Origin: Robertkochia marina
GTDB lineage: Bacteria; Bacteroidota; Bacteroidia; Flavobacteriales; Flavobacteriaceae
Direction: 5' to 3'
DNA length: 64,000 nt
Assembly: GCF_004799345.1 (NCBI RefSeq)
Contig: NZ_SSMC01000001.1
Location: forward strand, 124,001-188,000
Shown here: one piece after another, positions 62,833 to 64,000 of the stretch
Position numbering within the stretch: the stretch's first letter is position 1
Layout of the letters: every line of letters starts with the position of its first letter
Position numbers and translations under genes: made by a program
Notes under the pieces: generated by a model
What the model saw: the letters and a program-made list of their open reading frames with translations, nothing else
Told to the model about the DNA's origin: nothing
Databases searched by the model: none

Positions 62833-64000
62833 TTATTTATTTAGTTGTTTCAACAGGGTTTGAACCACTTCCATATCATCAAAATCAGTTCTCACCCCTT
62901 TAACCTCCTGATAGGTTTCATGACCTTTGCCCGCGATCAGAATAATGTCTCCTGGCACAGCCATGGTGCACGCTGTTTTAATAGCTTGTTTTCTATCGGT
63001 AACAGATAAGGTTTTCTTATAATCCTGGGGCTCCACTCCCTTTTCCATATCTTCAATGATAGCTTCCGGATCTTCTGACCTGGGATTATCTGATGTAAAT
63101 ATGGCTGTAGTACTCAACCGGGCTGCGATCCCTGCCATTTTAGGGCGTTTGGTCTTGTCCCGATCGCCTCCGCAACCTACCACCGTAAAAAGGTTTTCAT
63201 TACCCGTTCGCACAGTATTTATAGTACTCAGTACATTTTCTAAAGCGTCAGGCGTATGAGCATAGTCAACAATAGCCGTAATTTTGCCTTCAGACACAAA
63301 ATGCTGAAAACGGCCACCAACACTTTCCAGCTCGCTAAGCAGTCTTAAAACCTCCAATTTATCATGCCCCAGCAAAGTAGCCGCAGCATATACTGCCAGA
63401 AGATTATAAGCATTGAAATTACCGATAAGCCTGCTCCATACTTCCTGCTCATCAATTTTCAGCAACAATCCACTCAATTGATTTTCCATAACCTGCCCTC
63501 TGAAATCAGCATAAGACTTTATGGCGTAGGTATACTTTGAAGCCTTGGTGTTCTGCAGCATCACCGAACCATTCTTATCATCGGCATTGGTAATAGCGAA
63601 AGCACTTGACGGTAATTCATCAAAAAAACGCTTTTTAACATCACGGTACTCCGCAAAGGAGTTATGATAATCAAGGTGATCATGACTCAGGTTGGTAAAA
63701 ATACCCCCGGCAAAAAGGAGCCCGGTAGTACGTTCCTGGTCAATACCATGAGAGCTGACCTCCATAAAACAAAACTCCACCCCTTCGGCACTCATCATAT
63801 CAAGGTATTTATTGATACTCATAGGATCGGGAGTTGTATGGGTGGCAGGAAACTCCTTATCTCCTACCATAACTCTTACGGTGGAAAGCAGCCCCACCTT
63901 ATACCCGGCCTTTTTGAACAGTTGATATAACAGTGATGTTACCGTTGTTTTTCCATTGGTACCTGTTACACCCACCAGTCTTAAATTACGGGAAGGATTC
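62833..64000 (-). CDS. murE: UDP-MurNAc-tripeptide ligase MurE, 5' end outside the window
   Basis: Adds the third stem residue. The gene runs off the right edge; 389 codons are visible from [10 protein letters not shown] onwards, and the first Met-like codon shown is internal. ATP loop [15 protein letters not shown], and [13 protein letters not shown]. The substrate-recognition segment SDNPRSEDP carries DNPR, the form for meso-diaminopimelate rather than L-lysine. Last gene before the window ends; ftsI would be expected beyond. Confidence 0.95.
   Translation of the reverse strand, partial: NPSRNLRLVGVTGTNGKTTVTSLLYQLFKKAGYKVGLLSTVRVMVGDKEFPATHTTPDPMSINKYLDMMSAEGVEFCFMEVSSHGIDQERTTGLLFAGGIFTNLSHDHLDYHNSFAEYRDVKKRFFDELPSSAFAITNADDKNGSVMLQNTKASKYTYAIKSYADFRGQVMENQLSGLLLKIDEQEVWSRLIGNFNAYNLLAVYAAATLLGHDKLEVLRLLSELESVGGRFQHFVSEGKITAIVDYAHTPDALENVLSTINTVRTGNENLFTVVGCGGDRDKTKRPKMAGIAARLSTTAIFTSDNPRSEDPEAIIEDMEKGVEPQDYKKTLSVTDRKQAIKTACTMAVPGDIILIAGKGHETYQEVKGVRTDFDDMEVVQTLLKQLNK

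Overview
The window looks like chromosomal DNA from a marine-type member of the Flavobacteriia (Bacteroidota). Supporting signs are the cell-wall and division cluster layout with a very long FtsZ tail, the block coaX / outer-membrane protein / TPR protein / lptC, a class II HMG-CoA reductase next to a GYDIA-type GHMP kinase, DPP-IV with a POT transporter, promoters of the TAnnTTTG type, and lipoproteins with short Bacteroidota-type lipoboxes. No rRNA, phage, transposase or CRISPR was seen. Two tRNA genes (Phe, Arg) are present.

Layout: (1) 1-6.7 kb holds a truncated tail-specific protease gene (minus), then surE, a small membrane protein, lpxB, an NlpC/P60 lipoprotein and a ComEC-like gene (plus). 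(2) 6.7-10.5 kb holds a POT oligopeptide transporter and a DPP-IV peptidase, a peptide-scavenging pair. (3) 11.3-13.6 kb holds two mevalonate-pathway genes. (4) 13.7-21.4 kb is an envelope block on the minus strand: PpiD-like chaperone, CNNM/CorC protein, lptC, TPR protein, outer-membrane protein, coaX. (5) 21.5-34.4 kb is looser: tRNA-Phe, hydrolases, a sulfatase, mltF, the first DUF3604 gene, and long gene-free stretches full of hairpin repeats and 7-8 bp tandem arrays. (6) 34.9-49.0 kb is a molybdenum / carbon monoxide dehydrogenase island. (7) 49.2-51.7 kb holds a second DUF3604 gene and a 108-bp tandem repeat. (8) 51.7-64 kb holds tRNA-Arg, a YqeY-type gene and the division / peptidoglycan cluster ftsZ-ftsA-ftsQ-murC-murG-ftsW-murD-mraY-murE, all on the minus strand and cut at the right edge.

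The main discovery candidate is the island. coxM-coxS-coxL-coxG-coxD-coxE-coxF encodes an aerobic CO dehydrogenase of form I. The large subunit carries the AYRCSFR active-site loop that separates true CO dehydrogenase from xanthine-dehydrogenase-like relatives. The island also carries moaA, moeA, a MobA-like nucleotidyltransferase with an unusual N-terminal half, a second XdhC protein and a cysteine desulfurase. Together these could supply and sulfurate the molybdenum cofactor. CoxF carries a C-terminal YHS-like Cys-rich module, a plausible copper handler for the Cu-S-Mo site. The island is bracketed by two directly oriented, diverged DUF3604 genes. No Calvin-cycle gene is visible, so CO would more likely be an energy supplement than a carbon source (inference).

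A second theme is in the gene-free DNA. At least three dispersed repeat families have constant flanks around a hairpin whose two arms change together from copy to copy, so the fold rather than the sequence seems to be kept. There is also a nested ~140-nt fold-back element and several short-unit tandem arrays, one of which supplies the last codons of a gene.
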